64,000 bases of DNA. Source: Symbiodinium natans. Its lineage: Eukaryota; Sar; Dinophyceae; Suessiales; Symbiodiniaceae. Within the stretch, counting starts at the first letter, position 1. Every line of letters starts with the position of its first letter. Shown piece after piece: positions 29,353-39,466 of this stretch. The translations under genes were made by a program, and so were the position numbers. The stretch lies in contig CAJNDS010002296.1 in NCBI GenBank assembly GCA_905221605.1, positions 294,058-358,057 of the forward strand, read 5' to 3'. Under the pieces are notes generated by a model. That model ran no database searches, had not been told where the DNA came from, and saw only the letters and a program-made list of their open reading frames with translations.

Positions 29353-31385
29353 GTGACTTCAGAATCCTACGAGGGAGCTTGGGTTCTGAAGGTAAGTGCT
29401 GAAGACCCTAAACCCTAAACCCTAAACCCTAAACCCTAAACCCTAAACCCTAAACCCTAAACCCTAAACCCTAAACCCTAAGCCCTAAGCCCTAAGCCCT
29501 AAGCCCTAAGCCCTAAGCCCCTAAACCTTTGATTTTTGCGAGTGGCACGATGCGGCTCAGATCTATGGCGTCTCTGTGGCGCTTCGGAGGGCCTTTGTCA
29601 TCTGCCTTGCCACGGTGTCCCCCTGAGCATGCGTGGGTTTATGGTTTAGGGTTGAGGGTTGAGGGTTTGGAGTTCTGGGTTGGGGAATGTTTGGATGTTA
29701 GGGTCGCCTTCCCAGCTTGTGAAGACCTTGAAGGCACTAAAGCCTAAACGGGCCTAAACGCCTAAACCCGGAACCACGTATCCTCTGTATGTTCAGTGTG
29801 CTCATGCGCTCCCCAGCCCTAAACCCCAAAGCCTAAACTCTAAACCCTAAACCCTAAACCCTAAACCCTAAACCCTAAACCCTAAACCCTAACCCTAAAC
29901 TCTAAACTCTAAACCCTAAACCCTAAACCCAGGTGCTGCTGAGACCCAGTACCGCGCAGACCGACGTGGTGACCCCCTGGGTGGATGTCGGAGCCTTTTG
30001 GGGTTTAGGGATTTAGGGTTTAGGGTTTAGGGTTTAGGGGTTTAGGGTTAGGGTTTGGGGTTTGGGGCTTGGGGCTTGGGGTTTCGGGCTTTTATAGGGT
30101 TAAGGGTTTAATGTTTCGGGTTTACAGGGTTTAGGGATCATTGTCTCGGGCTTCTAGGGCTTAAGGATTTAGGGTTTCGGGCTTTTCGGGTGTGGGGTTT
30201 ACGGTTTCGAGCTTACAGGGCTTAGATATTTGGGTTTCGGGTTAAGGGTCTATCAAGGGACTAAAGGCGTGACCCATACAAGGGACCTGAGGGGTTCTTT
30301 AGGGGTTTCGGGTTTCGGGTTTAGGGTTTAGGTAAACCTGCAGGTCTGCACCTCGGAAGACTTCTCGGCAGAGGACCGCGAGCAGCTGTGCCCTGCGGCC
30401 ACCACCTCAGTGTGTGTGGGGGGGGGGGGGGGGAAAGGGTAGGGTTTAGGGTTTAGGGTTTAGGGTTTAGGGCTTAGGGCTTAGGGCTTAGGGCTTAGGG
30501 CTTAGGGCTTAGGGCTTAGGGCTTAGGGCTTAGGGCTTAGGGCTTAGGGTTCAGCGCTGTGATTCTGGAGCAGCAAGCGCCGAGACCTTTGTGGTATCGA
30601 CGCTGGCCTACAACCCGCTTTATCCCGGGCACCTCGCCAGCAGAGTGTATCAGTGCGCTGGGTTCTTGTTAAGGAACACAACGGTTTACGGTTTAGGGTT
30701 TAGGGTTCAAATTCATCTACGATAGATGTTGTGAATGATACAATACTATTGTTATGTTACCTTCATGATACCTTAAGTTAAGGTCTCAACAAGAACCCAG
30801 TATAGGTCGGAGGGCGGTTGGAGGGCGGGCTGAAGGATGTTGTTGCCAGGACCCTTGCCAACATCACCATCATACTGCAACCGGCCAGGGCCTCGCGTGG
30901 CCTTTGCATCCTGAGCGGAATGATTAGCAGAAAAGTGCAGCAACCCTAAACCTACGACCCCTACCTTTAAACCCTATACCCTCTACCCCGACACCCTGTA
31001 CCCTAAACCCTAAACCTCCAACCCCCAAACCGCGGCTTCTTCATGTTTCTCTGGCCACCCAGTCCAGAGACTTGCCCAGCAGCATCCAGCAGACGCAGCC
31101 GTGGCCTTGTCGAGCGAACGCGCAAACTGAACGTAGAGATGTTCAGGGTTTGGGGTTTAGGGTTTAGAGTTCAGGGGTTCAAAGGCTTTCAGGGTCAGGG
31201 TTTAGGGTTTAAAGGTTGAGAAGGTATTTAATGTTAACATGCTTGCAGGCTGTGATGCCCACTCACTGAGCATGTTTCTGCATCTCTTTGTGACGAAACG
31301 CAGCCCGAGGTACATAGACTTCAACCTCGTTGGGTTCGAGGCAGTTGGCACGCCCAACGCCGCGTCGGCACCCAACAAGCCCTGA
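29353..31385 (+). CDS. multi-exon gene with micro-exons, stop at 31383
   Basis: Exons: 29353-29391 (39 nt, VTSESYEGAWVLK, bounded by TAG| and |GTAAGT); 29543 to about 29625 (WHDAAQIYGVSVALRRAFVI); 29933-29998 (VLLRPSTAQTDVVTPWVDVG); 30344-30415 (VCTSEDFSAEDREQLCPAAT); 30555-30656 (GAASAETFVVSTLAYNPLYP, LASRVYQC); 30806 to about 30897 (VGGRLEGGLKDVVARTLANI); a weak one at about 31064-31135; and 31307-31385 (PRYIDFNLVGFEAVGTPNAA, then TGA). The phase 30656/30806 agrees across a GC-AG intron made of an inverted-repeat element. W-H-D-A-A-Q-I-Y-G faintly recalls OTU-type proteases, but this is too short to use. Start not found. Confidence 0.6.
29405..29521. repeat. CCCTAAA array passing into CCCTAAG
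   Basis: Ten CCCTAAA then six CCCTAAG units; the change to a new unit is abrupt, which indicates local tandem spread. The intron lies between the exons at 29353 and 29543. Confidence 0.9.
30437..30551. repeat. TTTAGGG array passing into GCTTAGG
   Basis: Four TTTAGGG then about eleven CTTAGGG units, right up to the acceptor TTCAG at 30554. A G run (about 16) starts the intron at 30417. Confidence 0.9.
30658..30800. mobile_element. inverted-repeat element that forms an intron
   Basis: CTGGGTTCTTGTT at 30658-30670 and AACAAGAACCCAG at 30788-30800 are perfect 13-bp inverted ends. The intron inferred from reading phase is 30657-30805 (GC...AG), i.e. the element plus G at the left and TATAG at the right. 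Two or three TTTAGGG units lie inside it. Confidence 0.7.
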
Positions 31386-32340
31386 TTGCGTCAAGGCACT
31401 TCTACGAAACTTCCCACGCTCGGGCATTGCTAAGGAATGCGCTCCTTCGCGACCTGATTATCACTGCCGGCAACACGGTGCTCTCGCATTTCTGTTGGTA
31501 TTCTGTTGATGCAAAAAAAGAAGTCCAAGAGAACATGCTACGACATGCTAGTTTCATTCTGGATCCAAGGGGGGAGTGTAGAGGACTGACAGGGAATCAT
31601 CACACAGGGCGAACTCTCGATCCCCAAACCTAAACCCTAAACCCTACTGGGACGCACCCGTCGGATTCAGATTCCTTCTCCGTGTTGCAGCTGCCAGGTA
31701 CCTTTAGGTGTAGACCCCCTGTTTGGCGAGAGCCTCAGTCGGGCTTAGCTGGGTTACTGTCAGGGTTTAGGGTTTAGGGTTTAGGGTTTTGGGGTTTGGG
31801 GTTTAGGGTGTAGAGCTTAAGGAGGGGAACGGGGAAAATAGGTTGCAGGCGGCTTAGTTGGATTACCAGAAGAAGGACACCATGCTATTGAATCCATATC
31901 ATGGTCATCTTTTTTTGCTCCTAAACACCCAATCTCAGCCTTAAAGCATTCTTTGACCGAGGCTACAACACGGAACAGAACCCACTCTTTACCACGCCGG
32001 CACTGTGCGCCCAGCTTGGTGGACTCCTGTGTCTGGGCTTCACTGCAAGGTGACACAGATGAGATGCCAGGTATAATCTCCAGAGTGGGCTTCTGAGACT
32101 CACAGCCGTGCACCCAGCTAGGGTTTAGGCTTTGGGGTGTAGGGCCTTCGAATGCTCCATCACCTACGCGCAAAACCCTAAACCCTAAACCCTAAGCCCT
32201 AAACCCTAAACCCTAAACCCTAAACCCTAAATCCTAAACCCTAAACCCTAAACCCTAAACCCTGAACCCTAAACCCTAAACCCTAAACCCTAAACCCTAA
32301 ACCCTAAACCCTAAACCCTAAACCCAAGTCTGAGCGACAC
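31386..32340. other. spacer with small repeats
   Basis: No exon can be supported between the stop at 31383 and the exon at 32345. TTTAGGG patches at 31760-31815 and the CCCTAAA array at 32173 are present. A frame on the minus strand (31817-32173) has no support and ends in repeat. Confidence 0.4.
32173..32326. repeat. CCCTAAA array
   Basis: About 21 units with few changes, on the 5' side of the exon at 32345 (acceptor ACACGCAG). Confidence 0.9.
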
Positions 32341-32344
32341 GCAG

Positions 32345-33699
32345 GTCCGGACTGGGCAGTCTTTGCTGGCCAACAGGGACACGGAAGTCACGATCTGCTG
32401 CCCTCGGCTGAGATTCGTAGGGGCAAACGGGCGGTGGTTCATGGCATGTGCTTCCCCGGAATCCCCCGAGACCCCAAACCGACCCGTTTTTTTCAGGTGC
32501 TTTATTCTCAAAATCCCTTGTAGGCTGAGCAGACAGGGCTGAGGTGACCTAATTACAAAAAAAGTAAGGTTTTAGGGTTTAGGGTTTAGGGTTTAGGGTT
32601 TAGGGTTTAGGGCTTAGGGAAAAAAAGCTTCTTCAGGCAAACCCCCCAAAACCCTGCCAGTCCTTAGACAAGCATGCCCTTGAGCCCAGGCATGGTCCTC
32701 CCCAAGTCCTCTCCGCAGGATTTCACCGCCCCCTTGGCCCTGCTTGAGGGGTTTAGGGTTTAGGGTTTGGGGTTTAGGGTTTAGGGTTTAGGGTTTAGGG
32801 CTGGCTTTGGTAGCCCTTGCTGGCGCTTAAGGGGTGGAGGTCCTTGTACCTACTGGCTCTGACCCAGGGAAGTGGGGAAGGAATTACCGCTGCACGGCCC
32901 CTGAGGGGGTTATGTAGGGGGAGAAGGGGTGCCTAACTTTCTAAGTTGTAGTGGGTACCGGTCGCAGCCTGGCAAGCGTTCGATGCTCGACGAAGCTCGC
33001 CAGGGCTACACAATCACTGGGCCAACGTCGTTGGATACGTTGACTTCGGTCCTTGAGGCACTGCTTGCGCTGAAGGGGTCTGTGATGTCTTTCCGTCTTC
33101 TGTCAGTTGGGTAAATCCTAAACCCTAAACCCTAAACCCTTGCTAGTTGCCAGGAGCCGATACTGAACTCGCCTGAGATCGACCCTGGTCTTCAGTGGCA
33201 GTTCCTGCGGGCCAGCCGCTTACCTCGCGGCCACCATCTCTTGGAATGGCCCCCTTCTTCTCCCGGGTTCCCTGTAGGGAAGGGGGGAAATTAGGATATC
33301 CTATGGAGTCCCTTAATAGGGTATATAATATGTATATATATATACCTATTGTTTTCACGTAGGGGGATACAGGGTACCTCCTTCCCTGACTCCCTGGACA
33401 AAAGAACCAGCCATGAGGTTGCTTTCGCTCCGCCAGTCCCTGGCCCAGCCGTTTCGGTGCTTGCCTGGTGACGACTTGACAGCTCGATTGGGATGTTCCC
33501 CCTTATACTAACAGTCCGTAATAGGGATTATATAGTACCTCCTATTCGAAATACCTCTTAGGGACTGTTAGTATGAGAGTGAACAGCCCCAAGAGCTCGA
33601 AGACAGGTGTCGTCATCGCTAACCATCATCCACCTCACCATTCGGCCTGCCAACGCGCTGTCTGATCGCCTCAGACTTAGATGCTCGAGCTCGATGTGA
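32345..33699 (+). CDS. multi-exon gene, five exons, stop at 33697
   Basis: Exons: 32345 to about 32470 (VRTGQSLLANRDTEVTICCP, RLRFVGANGRWFMACASPE); about 32947-33114 (YRSQPGKRSMLDEARQGYTI, TSLDTLTSVLEALLALKGSV); about 33142-33255 (EPILNSPEIDPGLQWQFLRA); about 33412-33487 (MRLLSLRQSLAQPFRCLPGD); about 33613-33699 (SLTIIHLTIRPANALSDRLR, then TGA). Two of the four gaps hold inverted-repeat elements (33257-33412, 33488-33592). A Pro/Gln-rich piece at 32646-32735 may be another exon. No family recognised. Confidence 0.58.
33257..33412. mobile_element. inverted-repeat element with TA-rich centre
   Basis: The left part TTCCCTGTAGGGAAGGGGGGAA and the right part TACCTCCTTCCCTGACTCCCT pair imperfectly. 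The centre is TATATATATATACC. It resembles the element at 24246 (AGGG..AATTAGG, GGTACCTC). Confidence 0.45.
33488..33592. mobile_element. TTGGGATG element, copy 2
   Basis: TTGGGATGTTCCCCCTTATA and the inverted ...TATGAGAGTGAACAGCCCCAA. AGCTCGA lies just left (33481-33487) and again just right (33594-33600), giving 7 of 8 matching flank bases. Confidence 0.75.
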
Positions 33700-34090
33700 A
33701 CTTGCTTGAGGCCCTAAGCCCTAAAACCCTGAACGCCATACCCTCCAGGGCAGCAGGACAGGTGCCTTTGCGGCTCAGAAGTCGTTGATCTAGGCAAAGG
33801 TCGCACAGGGTTTTTAAACATGTTTCTCACGCTTTCATAGGGTTTAGGGTTTAGGGTTTAGGGTTTAGGGTTTAGGGTTTAGGGTTTAGGGTTTCATAGC
33901 GTATAGGGTCTAGGGTTTAGGGTTTGTAGGGTCTTCAATCTCCCGAGCTAGACCTGCCATAATCACGCAAGCGTGCATGCCCAAAGGTCCACAGCTGTAC
34001 CTAGGTGCCCCTAAACCCTAAACCCTAAGCCCTACAAAGCCCTACACAGCCCTACAAGGCCCGACAAGACCCTACAAGGCCTCAAGCCCC

Positions 34091-35012
34091 AACGCCAAGG
34101 CGCCCGGATCATCCTCTCCATGCCCAGTGTGCAGCGGGAAAACAACGTGTGACGGGCTAAGTCTGGTCCCCCCCTCGAATTCCTGTTCAGGGTTTAGGGT
34201 TTGGGGTTTAGGGTTTAGGGCTTGGGGTTTAGGCTCATGAGTCAGAAGCACCCGAAGACCCTAAACTCTTCAGACCATCGGTTCTTGCCTGTGGATAGAC
34301 TCGGGGTGACGTGGCTCACGCTATGGCACAGAAGTGGTCAGCACCATCTCGAGGTTGATCTAAATCCTGGGCCTTTGGGGGACTTGGAAGTAATACACTC
34401 CTTCTAGCTTGGTACTTGACCAAGGGACTCTGAAAACCCCTAAAGCCTTACAACCCCAAAGCCCTCAACCCTGAAAAGCCCTGAACCCCTGATTTTGATC
34501 ACCCCCTCCCCCCTCCCCACCCCATGTCGGGAGTCTGTTTGACCCCTAAACCCTAAACGCTAAGCCCTAAACCCTAAACCCTAAACCCTAAACCCTAAAC
34601 CCTAAACCCTAAACCCTAAACCCTAAACCCTAAACCCTAAACTCACTCTGAGGAGCGGCGAAGTCAACTTCAATACCGCCAATAGTATCGATGGAGCAGC
34701 CGGGGTGCCCAGATGGGTTTAGGGTTTCGGCTTTAGGGTTTAGGGTTTGATCCAGGCTCTAGTCTCGAGGTTTAGGGCTTTAGGCTACAGGGTTTGTGGC
34801 TTTAGGGCTTTAGGGTTTGGAGCTCTAGGGCCTTAGGGCCTCGGGGCTTTAGGGTTCAGGGCTGAGGGGTTTAGGGTTTTGGGCTTTAGGGCTTTAGGGG
34901 TCGGCTCTGCGCCACGCCCCGCAGGACTGGATGTTTTTCGAGAGCAGGGCGCTCTGGGATGCCATGGCGGGAACGATGACCTTCTTCCTCAGAGAGGGCA
35001 AGGCTCCTGGGT
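34091..35012 (+). CDS. exons cut short by the virus-like insertion
   Basis: Segments: about 34091-34142 (GARIILSMPSVQRENNV, then TGA); about 34652-34715 (RSGEVNFNTANSIDGAAGVP); 34932 to about 35012 (DWMFFESRALWDAMAGTMTF, FLREGKAPG) after the acceptor GCCCCGCAG. The last is a clear exon followed by GTTTAGGG. Within 40 bp the AT-rich insertion begins, so the rest of the gene is either displaced or resumes at 36375. Assignment to one gene is uncertain. Confidence 0.5.
34542..34644. repeat. CCCTAAA array
   Basis: About 14 units on the 5' side of the exon segment at 34652. Confidence 0.9.
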
Positions 35013-35101
35013 TTAGGGTTCAGGGTTTAGGGTTTCGGGTTTGGGGTTTTTCAAGGGATGAAGACCCGTACCCGTAAGGTTGCACCCGACAAGGTTCCCC
35101 T

Positions 35102-35392
35102 TCATATACTCCTAACATGGCCCTTAAACTCCGTTATTTGCGGGTTATCCTGCAATACTCGCTTCGCTTCAATGTATCGTTCCATATCACGGACGCCACC
35201 TAATACACCAAAAGGGAGCTTCGTTAAGTTTTCTAACCAATTAACAGCACTGGTTGTTCCTCCAACATACATTTTATTTCCTTTAACAAAAATTTTATTA
35301 TCACGATCGTAAGCATATTTAATACCCTGTGAGTTTGAAATTTTGCCGTTACTTTCTAGCATCGTATTTAGTTGCAATTGTATTTTTGACAT
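35102..35392 (-). CDS. virus-like protein, N-terminal lipase-like fragment, truncated
   Basis: The frame of 96 residues starts at ATG 35392 (minus) and ends at TGA 35102. It contains MSKIQLQLNTMLESNG, KYAYDRDNKIFVKGNKMYVG, NWLENLTKLPFGVLGG and VLQDNPQITEFKGH. The order (display of a G-T-like strand, K-x-P-F-G, NPQI, then GH) is what I recall just before the nucleophile elbow G-H-S-x-G of lipase-like alpha/beta hydrolases in protist virus elements. Here the frame leaves that path right after G-H and stops, so the catalytic serine and everything after it are missing. As it stands it is a broken gene. The match is from memory and needs a profile search. Confidence 0.5.
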   Translation of the reverse strand: MSKIQLQLNTMLESNGKISNSQGIKYAYDRDNKIFVKGNKMYVGGTTSAVNWLENLTKLPFGVLGGVRDMERYIEAKRVLQDNPQITEFKGHVRSI

Positions 35393-35445
35393 TATATAAA
35401 AAAGATTATAAACTATTTATATCAATTATATTATATAACAATATT
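35393..35445. promoter_or_regulatory. shared A/T-rich spacer between divergent virus-like genes
   Basis: The 53 bp between the two start codons are almost all A and T (TATATAAAAAAGATTATAAA, then ATTATATTATATAACAATAT). TATA-like boxes face both ways. This is the natural place for a bidirectional promoter; no experimental support. Confidence 0.4.
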
Positions 35446-36195
35446 ATGAGTATCAGACCATTGACGTATAAAAAGGTTTATGTAAATTCAAAATACCGCA
35501 CTTCAAACAGTCGTGGAATAAGCGACTTTCAAATTGAATTAAGGGAAACCTTTGAAATACCCGACGGAACTATTATGCAAGTTCATGAGTTAGCCATTCC
35601 GAATACGTGGTATTCAATAAACTCAAATAATCAAAATCTATATTTTAGACATCAAATCATCGCACCAGCTACACCGCAAGGCATAACGTATAGGCGTATT
35701 GAAATACCAGTCGGAAATTACTCACCGCCGGAATTAGCAAATGCAATTCAGACACAACTGAATTTTTTCTTTGATAGTGGCGGTCGGTCGAATTCCTATA
35801 CCGTCACATACAACACGATATCAAATAAGATGACGGTATCCTCAAATTATGCAGAGGTGCTTCTTATTCCCTTAACTGATGCCGACGTTCCATCTTTCGT
35901 AGGTTCGTTTTCCAACAGCGTAGATTTGAATAATTTAAACTCTATAAATGAAGTGTTAAGTTTTAACGTTACGGTAGGCGATAGTTTCACTTCATCCGCT
36001 CCATGGACTACCGGCTTTATTAAGCTTCTCCATCACCAAGACCTATACATATCATGTCCGGAACTGTCAAATAATAATTTTCATAGTCCTTCGTCTTTTT
36101 CAAACGCGATCGTAAAAAAAGTTCCGGTCAATGCTTCCTTCGCAGGTATTATAAATGATCCCTACGGCGTTACAGATTACGATTATGTTCCCTGA
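35446..36195 (+). CDS. virus-like structural protein candidate, 249 aa
   Basis: The gene runs from ATG 35446 to TGA 36193-36195, and the frame is intact. The N-terminus reads MSIRPLTYKKVYVNSKYRTS and then SDFQIELRETFEIPDGTIM, HELAIPNTWYSINSNNQNLY; later RRIEIPVGNYSPPELANAIQ, VTYNTISNKMTVSSNYAEVL, GFIKLLHHQDLYISCPELSN and a closing VTDYDYVP. The start Y-V-N-S-x-Y-R-T-x-x-S-x-x-S-D-F-x-I-E-L, followed by an 'I-P-x-T-W-Y-S-I' strand, is a pattern I recall from hypothetical proteins of polinton-like viruses and of dinoflagellate genome assemblies. The beta-strand-rich profile suits a minor capsid, penton or fibre role, but that is inference. Met 35446 is chosen because the open frame upstream is A/T spacer shared with the divergent gene. 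Confidence 0.7.
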   Translation: MSIRPLTYKKVYVNSKYRTSNSRGISDFQIELRETFEIPDGTIMQVHELAIPNTWYSINSNNQNLYFRHQIIAPATPQGITYRRIEIPVGNYSPPELANAIQTQLNFFFDSGGRSNSYTVTYNTISNKMTVSSNYAEVLLIPLTDADVPSFVGSFSNSVDLNNLNSINEVLSFNVTVGDSFTSSAPWTTGFIKLLHHQDLYISCPELSNNNFHSPSSFSNAIVKKVPVNASFAGIINDPYGVTDYDYVP

Positions 36196-36374
36196 GGGAT
36201 CCTTCTACAGGGGACCCCAAAACCCAAGGGTACAACCTGAAGGGTCCAAGGTAGAACCGCCTCAGGCTCTGACCCTGAGCCTCTAAACCGGCTAACCCCA
36301 CACTCTAAACCCTAAGCCCACACTCTAAACCCTAAGCCCTAAGCCCTAAGCCCTCCATGCCTCATTGTGCCAGG

Positions 36375-37044
36375 TTCTTGATGGCGGCCGGCAAGTCACT
36401 TTGTCAACAGAGCCTGACGAGCTGGACGCTTACTCTGCTGGCTTCTGCGTGTGCGAGTCCTCAGCCCTGCACCCTAAATCTCGAATGCAACCACTATATG
36501 TACTTAAACCCCTAAACTCTAAGCCCTAACCCCTAAACCCTAGCAGCCGTAAACCCTAAACCCCAAACCCTAGCAGCCCTAAACCCCCAAAACCCTCAAA
36601 ACCCTAAACCCTAGCCCTAAACCCGAAACCCCAAACCCTAGCAGCCCTAAACTCTCGCAACCCTCAACGTGGCCAGAGGTTTCGACTTCCCATTGAGCTG
36701 GAAGCCGACAGTCCGACTCTGACGGTGCGATGCTGAGGGCCCTGAAGCGGGTTTAGGGTTTAGGGTTTAGGGTTTAAGGTTTAGGGTTTGGGATTTGGGA
36801 TTTGGGATTTCGAGTGGTTGTAGAGCTTCTAGGGTTTCTAGGGCTTCTAGGGCTTATGGGGCTAGCAGGGCCTTTTAGGACCCTTTAGGGCGCATAGGGC
36901 TTCTAGGGCTTATCGGGCTCATAGGGCTATATTGGGCTTACAGGGCTTTTAGAAGTTTGGGTTGCTCCTAAACCCTGAGCCCTAAACCCTAAACCCTAAA
37001 CCCTAAACCCTAAACCCTAAACCCTAAACCCTAAACCCTAAACC

Positions 37045-37090
<46 letters not shown>

Positions 37091-39390
37091 ACCAACAGCA
37101 GATGGTCTTGCTCTCGCCCTGGGGAGCCTCCCCCTTTGAGAGGTCTCGGCCAGATCCTTCGACAACATCGACGAGGTGGTGCGACAGACCCCTGCTCGAA
37201 GCTTGGGAATCAGGTTTAGGGTTTAGGGTTTAGGGTTTAGGGTTTAGGGCTCAGGGAGTGCCAAGCCGAAGAGAATCCCAAGCCCCCCGGAAGTCGCTGT
37301 GCAGTTTTTCATGTTCTAAGCAGTCTAAGCCCTAACCCCGCAAGAGCCCTAGAAGCCCTAGAAGCCCTCTTCCTCAATTGAGCGGTACATTGGGCTCTGG
37401 GACTTCTGAACCCTAAAGCCTAGACCCTAAAGCCCAGAGCCGAAGACTTCGCAGATGGACCTGGCACTCGAGGTCACCCAATCAAGTGCAGTGCCGCACG
37501 TGCGCAACTTTACCTTCACTCGGCCAGGGGCTCAGCGCCGACGTTTACCCCTAAGCTCCTAAACCCTGAACCCTAAACTTAAGGGTATAGGGATGAGGGG
37601 TTGTGGGGTGCCGACAACTCCTTCGTGCATCTTCCCTTTGTTTAAGGTCCATCCCTGCCTAGGGATATTAGAAGAGCGTGGTGCATGTCCCAATTCCAGG
37701 GTTCACGCAGTGTTTAGGGTTTAGGGTTTCGTCCTCACACCCCAAACCCCAAACCCCAAACCCCAAACCCCAAACCCCAAACCCCAAACCCCAAACCCTA
37801 AACCCTAAACCCTAAACCCTTAAACTGTGTGGTGTTGTGGCCCAGGCTGATGTACACCAACAACATGCCCAACACGATGAGCAACGTCATGTTCTACTTC
37901 TCCAGCAACAGGCCCCTCTTTGCACCGGGCTCAGCCACAAGGGATTAGTGTTTAGGGCTTAGGGCTTAGGGTTTTGTGTTTAGGGGCCTTCATAGGGCCG
38001 AATTGGGATGTTCCCCCTTATCCTAACAGTCCTTCAGAGGGATGATAGTCCCCCCGGCTATAATCCCTACTAAGGACTGGTAGTGTTAGGGGAAACATCC
38101 CAAGGGCCGAAGTTCATCGAAGCATGAGCGATTCTTGATTGCCCTGAGGCTGGGTCCATCATCTACCTGCGCCAGAGTCCTAAATTTTGAGCTGGAAAGG
38201 GAGTGCTCAAGTGGGCGCTCTAAACCCTTCAGCCCTAAACTCCCTAAACCCTAGAACCCCAGACCCCTTTCACTCCCTAACCCTAGAACCCTAACCCTTA
38301 TCACTCCCTAAACCCTATAACTCCCTAAAACCCTACACCCTATTCTAAACCCTAGAACACCCAAGACCTAAACCCTTTAACCCTAAACCCTAAAGCTTGA
38401 GGATAACCCCGAATCCCCAGCGCTTTTGCCCAACTGAGGCTTGTCTGGCTTCACCTCGCAGCGAGTGCAGGTGCCCCTGAAGGGCACCACGAAGGCCCGC
38501 CGTTTAGGGTTTAGGGTTTAGGGTTTAGGGCTTAGGGCTTAGGGTTTAGGGCTTAGGGCTTAGGGTTTAGGGTTTCGGGTCTAACTCGGCTGCCGGGACC
38601 TTTCGAAGCTGGCCTGAGAAGCAGGTACCAAGCTGGACTGTCCTTCGCCATTCCATGCGAGTGCGTTGCGAGGCAAACTTCAGGGAGGAGAGCGCCGTTT
38701 TCAACATTCCGGTGGATCCGGCTGCATTTATCTTGAGCCTCCCAGTGCTTGCGGCTTCTTGCCCGAAGCCCTAAGCCCTGAGCAACTTGGGCGCGCCAGT
38801 CGCGCGCACTGCCAGGAGAACACCATCGAGCTCCATGTGGTTAGGACCCTCTACTCAGACGAGCCGGGGTCCCCAAAGCCTGCAGAATCCAAGGCAATTG
38901 TTGTTGTCCTGCGACATTTTGTGCTAAGCCTGAGCAAGTCATTCCCCTGACTTATTCGGAGGCGTTTAGGTCAAGGTAGACATGATGGGAAAGCAGTTGT
39001 GATTTTTGGGGTCGTAAGAAGATGAGGGCTTGAGATTTCCCCCTTATACTATCAGGCCTTACTAGGGATTCCAGTACCCCTAACCACCTCCCATTTAAGG
39101 GCTGCTACTATAAGGGGGAACATCCCACATGAGTGGGAGCATTGAAGCTGGGCAGCCCCTACACTCTGGAAAGCCCAAAGCCTTCGAAGGTATTTGGTGG
39201 AGGTCGAGCTCACGGCGGTGGCCTGAGTTTCCAGGTTTAGGGTTTAGGCTTTGGGGTGTGGGGTTTCGGGTTTAGGGTTTAGGGCTTAGGGTTTATAGCC
39301 CAGTTCCTCTTCATGAAGCATTCACTTGGGGCTGAGGGGTTCAGGACTTGGGCCTTGGACTTGGAGGTGCAGACCCCCTGAATCTGCATG
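36375..39390 (+). CDS. beta-rich multi-exon gene, part 1
   Basis: Exons (approximate): 36375-36465 (VLDGGRQVTLSTEPDELDAY, SAGFCVCESSA); 36673-36735 (RFRLPIELEADSPTLTVRC); 37150-37205 (SFDNIDEVVRQTPARSLGI); 37449-37540 (MDLALEVTQSSAVPHVRNFT); 37851-37947 (LMYTNNMPNTMSNVMFYFSS, NRPLFAPGS); 38133-38170 (AGSIIYLRQSP); 38465-38505 (RVQVPLKGTTKAR); 38621-38760 (QVPSWTVLRHSMRVRCEANF, SAVFNIPVDPAAFILSLPVL); 38817-38885 (ENTIELHVVRTLYSDEPGSP); 39303-39378 (FLFMKHSLGAEGFRTWALDL). N-x-x-x-F-x-F-S-S-N...P-G-S resembles strands in very large repetitive dinoflagellate proteins. Gene limits unknown. Nearly every intron carries telomere-like repeat or an inverted-repeat element. Confidence 0.58.
36966..37092. 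repeat. CCCTAAA array passing into CAACCCT
   Basis: About eleven CCCTAAA units, then eight CCCTCAA units. The abrupt unit change shows local homogenisation. Confidence 0.9.
37740..37818. repeat. CCCCAAA array passing into CCCTAAA
   Basis: Nine CCCCAAA units and then three CCCTAAA units upstream of the exon at 37851 (acceptor GCCCAG). Confidence 0.9.
38003..38103. mobile_element. TTGGGATG element, copy 3, with perfect 8-bp duplication
   Basis: The element runs TTGGGATGTTCCCCCTTAT ... GGGGAAACATCCCAA. GGGCCGAA stands at 37995-38002 and again at 38104-38111, a perfect 8-bp target duplication. It lies between the exons at 37851 and 38133. Confidence 0.85.
39030..39128. mobile_element. TTGGGATG element, copy 4
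   Basis: TTGAGATTTCCCCCTTATAC ... TATAAGGGGGAACATCCCAC. The flanks ATGAGGGC and ATGAGTGG agree at 6 of 8 positions. Confidence 0.7.
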
Positions 39391-39466
39391 GGGTTCCTTG
39401 CTTGAGTTGTATTCCTTACTGAAGCCAAGCCCTAAACCCTATAAACCCTAAACCCTAAACCAAATA

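Larger units (their letters stand above)
35050..36200. mobile_element. AT-rich endogenous virus-like insertion (polinton-like type?)
   Basis: The sequence changes sharply from GC-rich host DNA with TTTAGGG to AT-rich DNA at about 35050-35090 and back at about 36196. Inside are two divergent, intronless genes with AT-ending codons, sharing a 53-bp A/T spacer (35393-35445) that would serve as a bidirectional promoter. No TTTAGGG unit occurs inside. Both proteins resemble, from memory, uncharacterised proteins of polinton-like viruses of protists that are often found integrated in dinoflagellate genomes. No capsid, ATPase, integrase or polymerase is present, so this is a fragment. No terminal repeat could be found. 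Confidence 0.62.

Noticed and set aside
29543-29625. OTU-type protease reading of W-H-D-A-A-Q-I-Y-G
   Set aside because: The resemblance covers under ten residues and no catalytic Cys/His box is visible.
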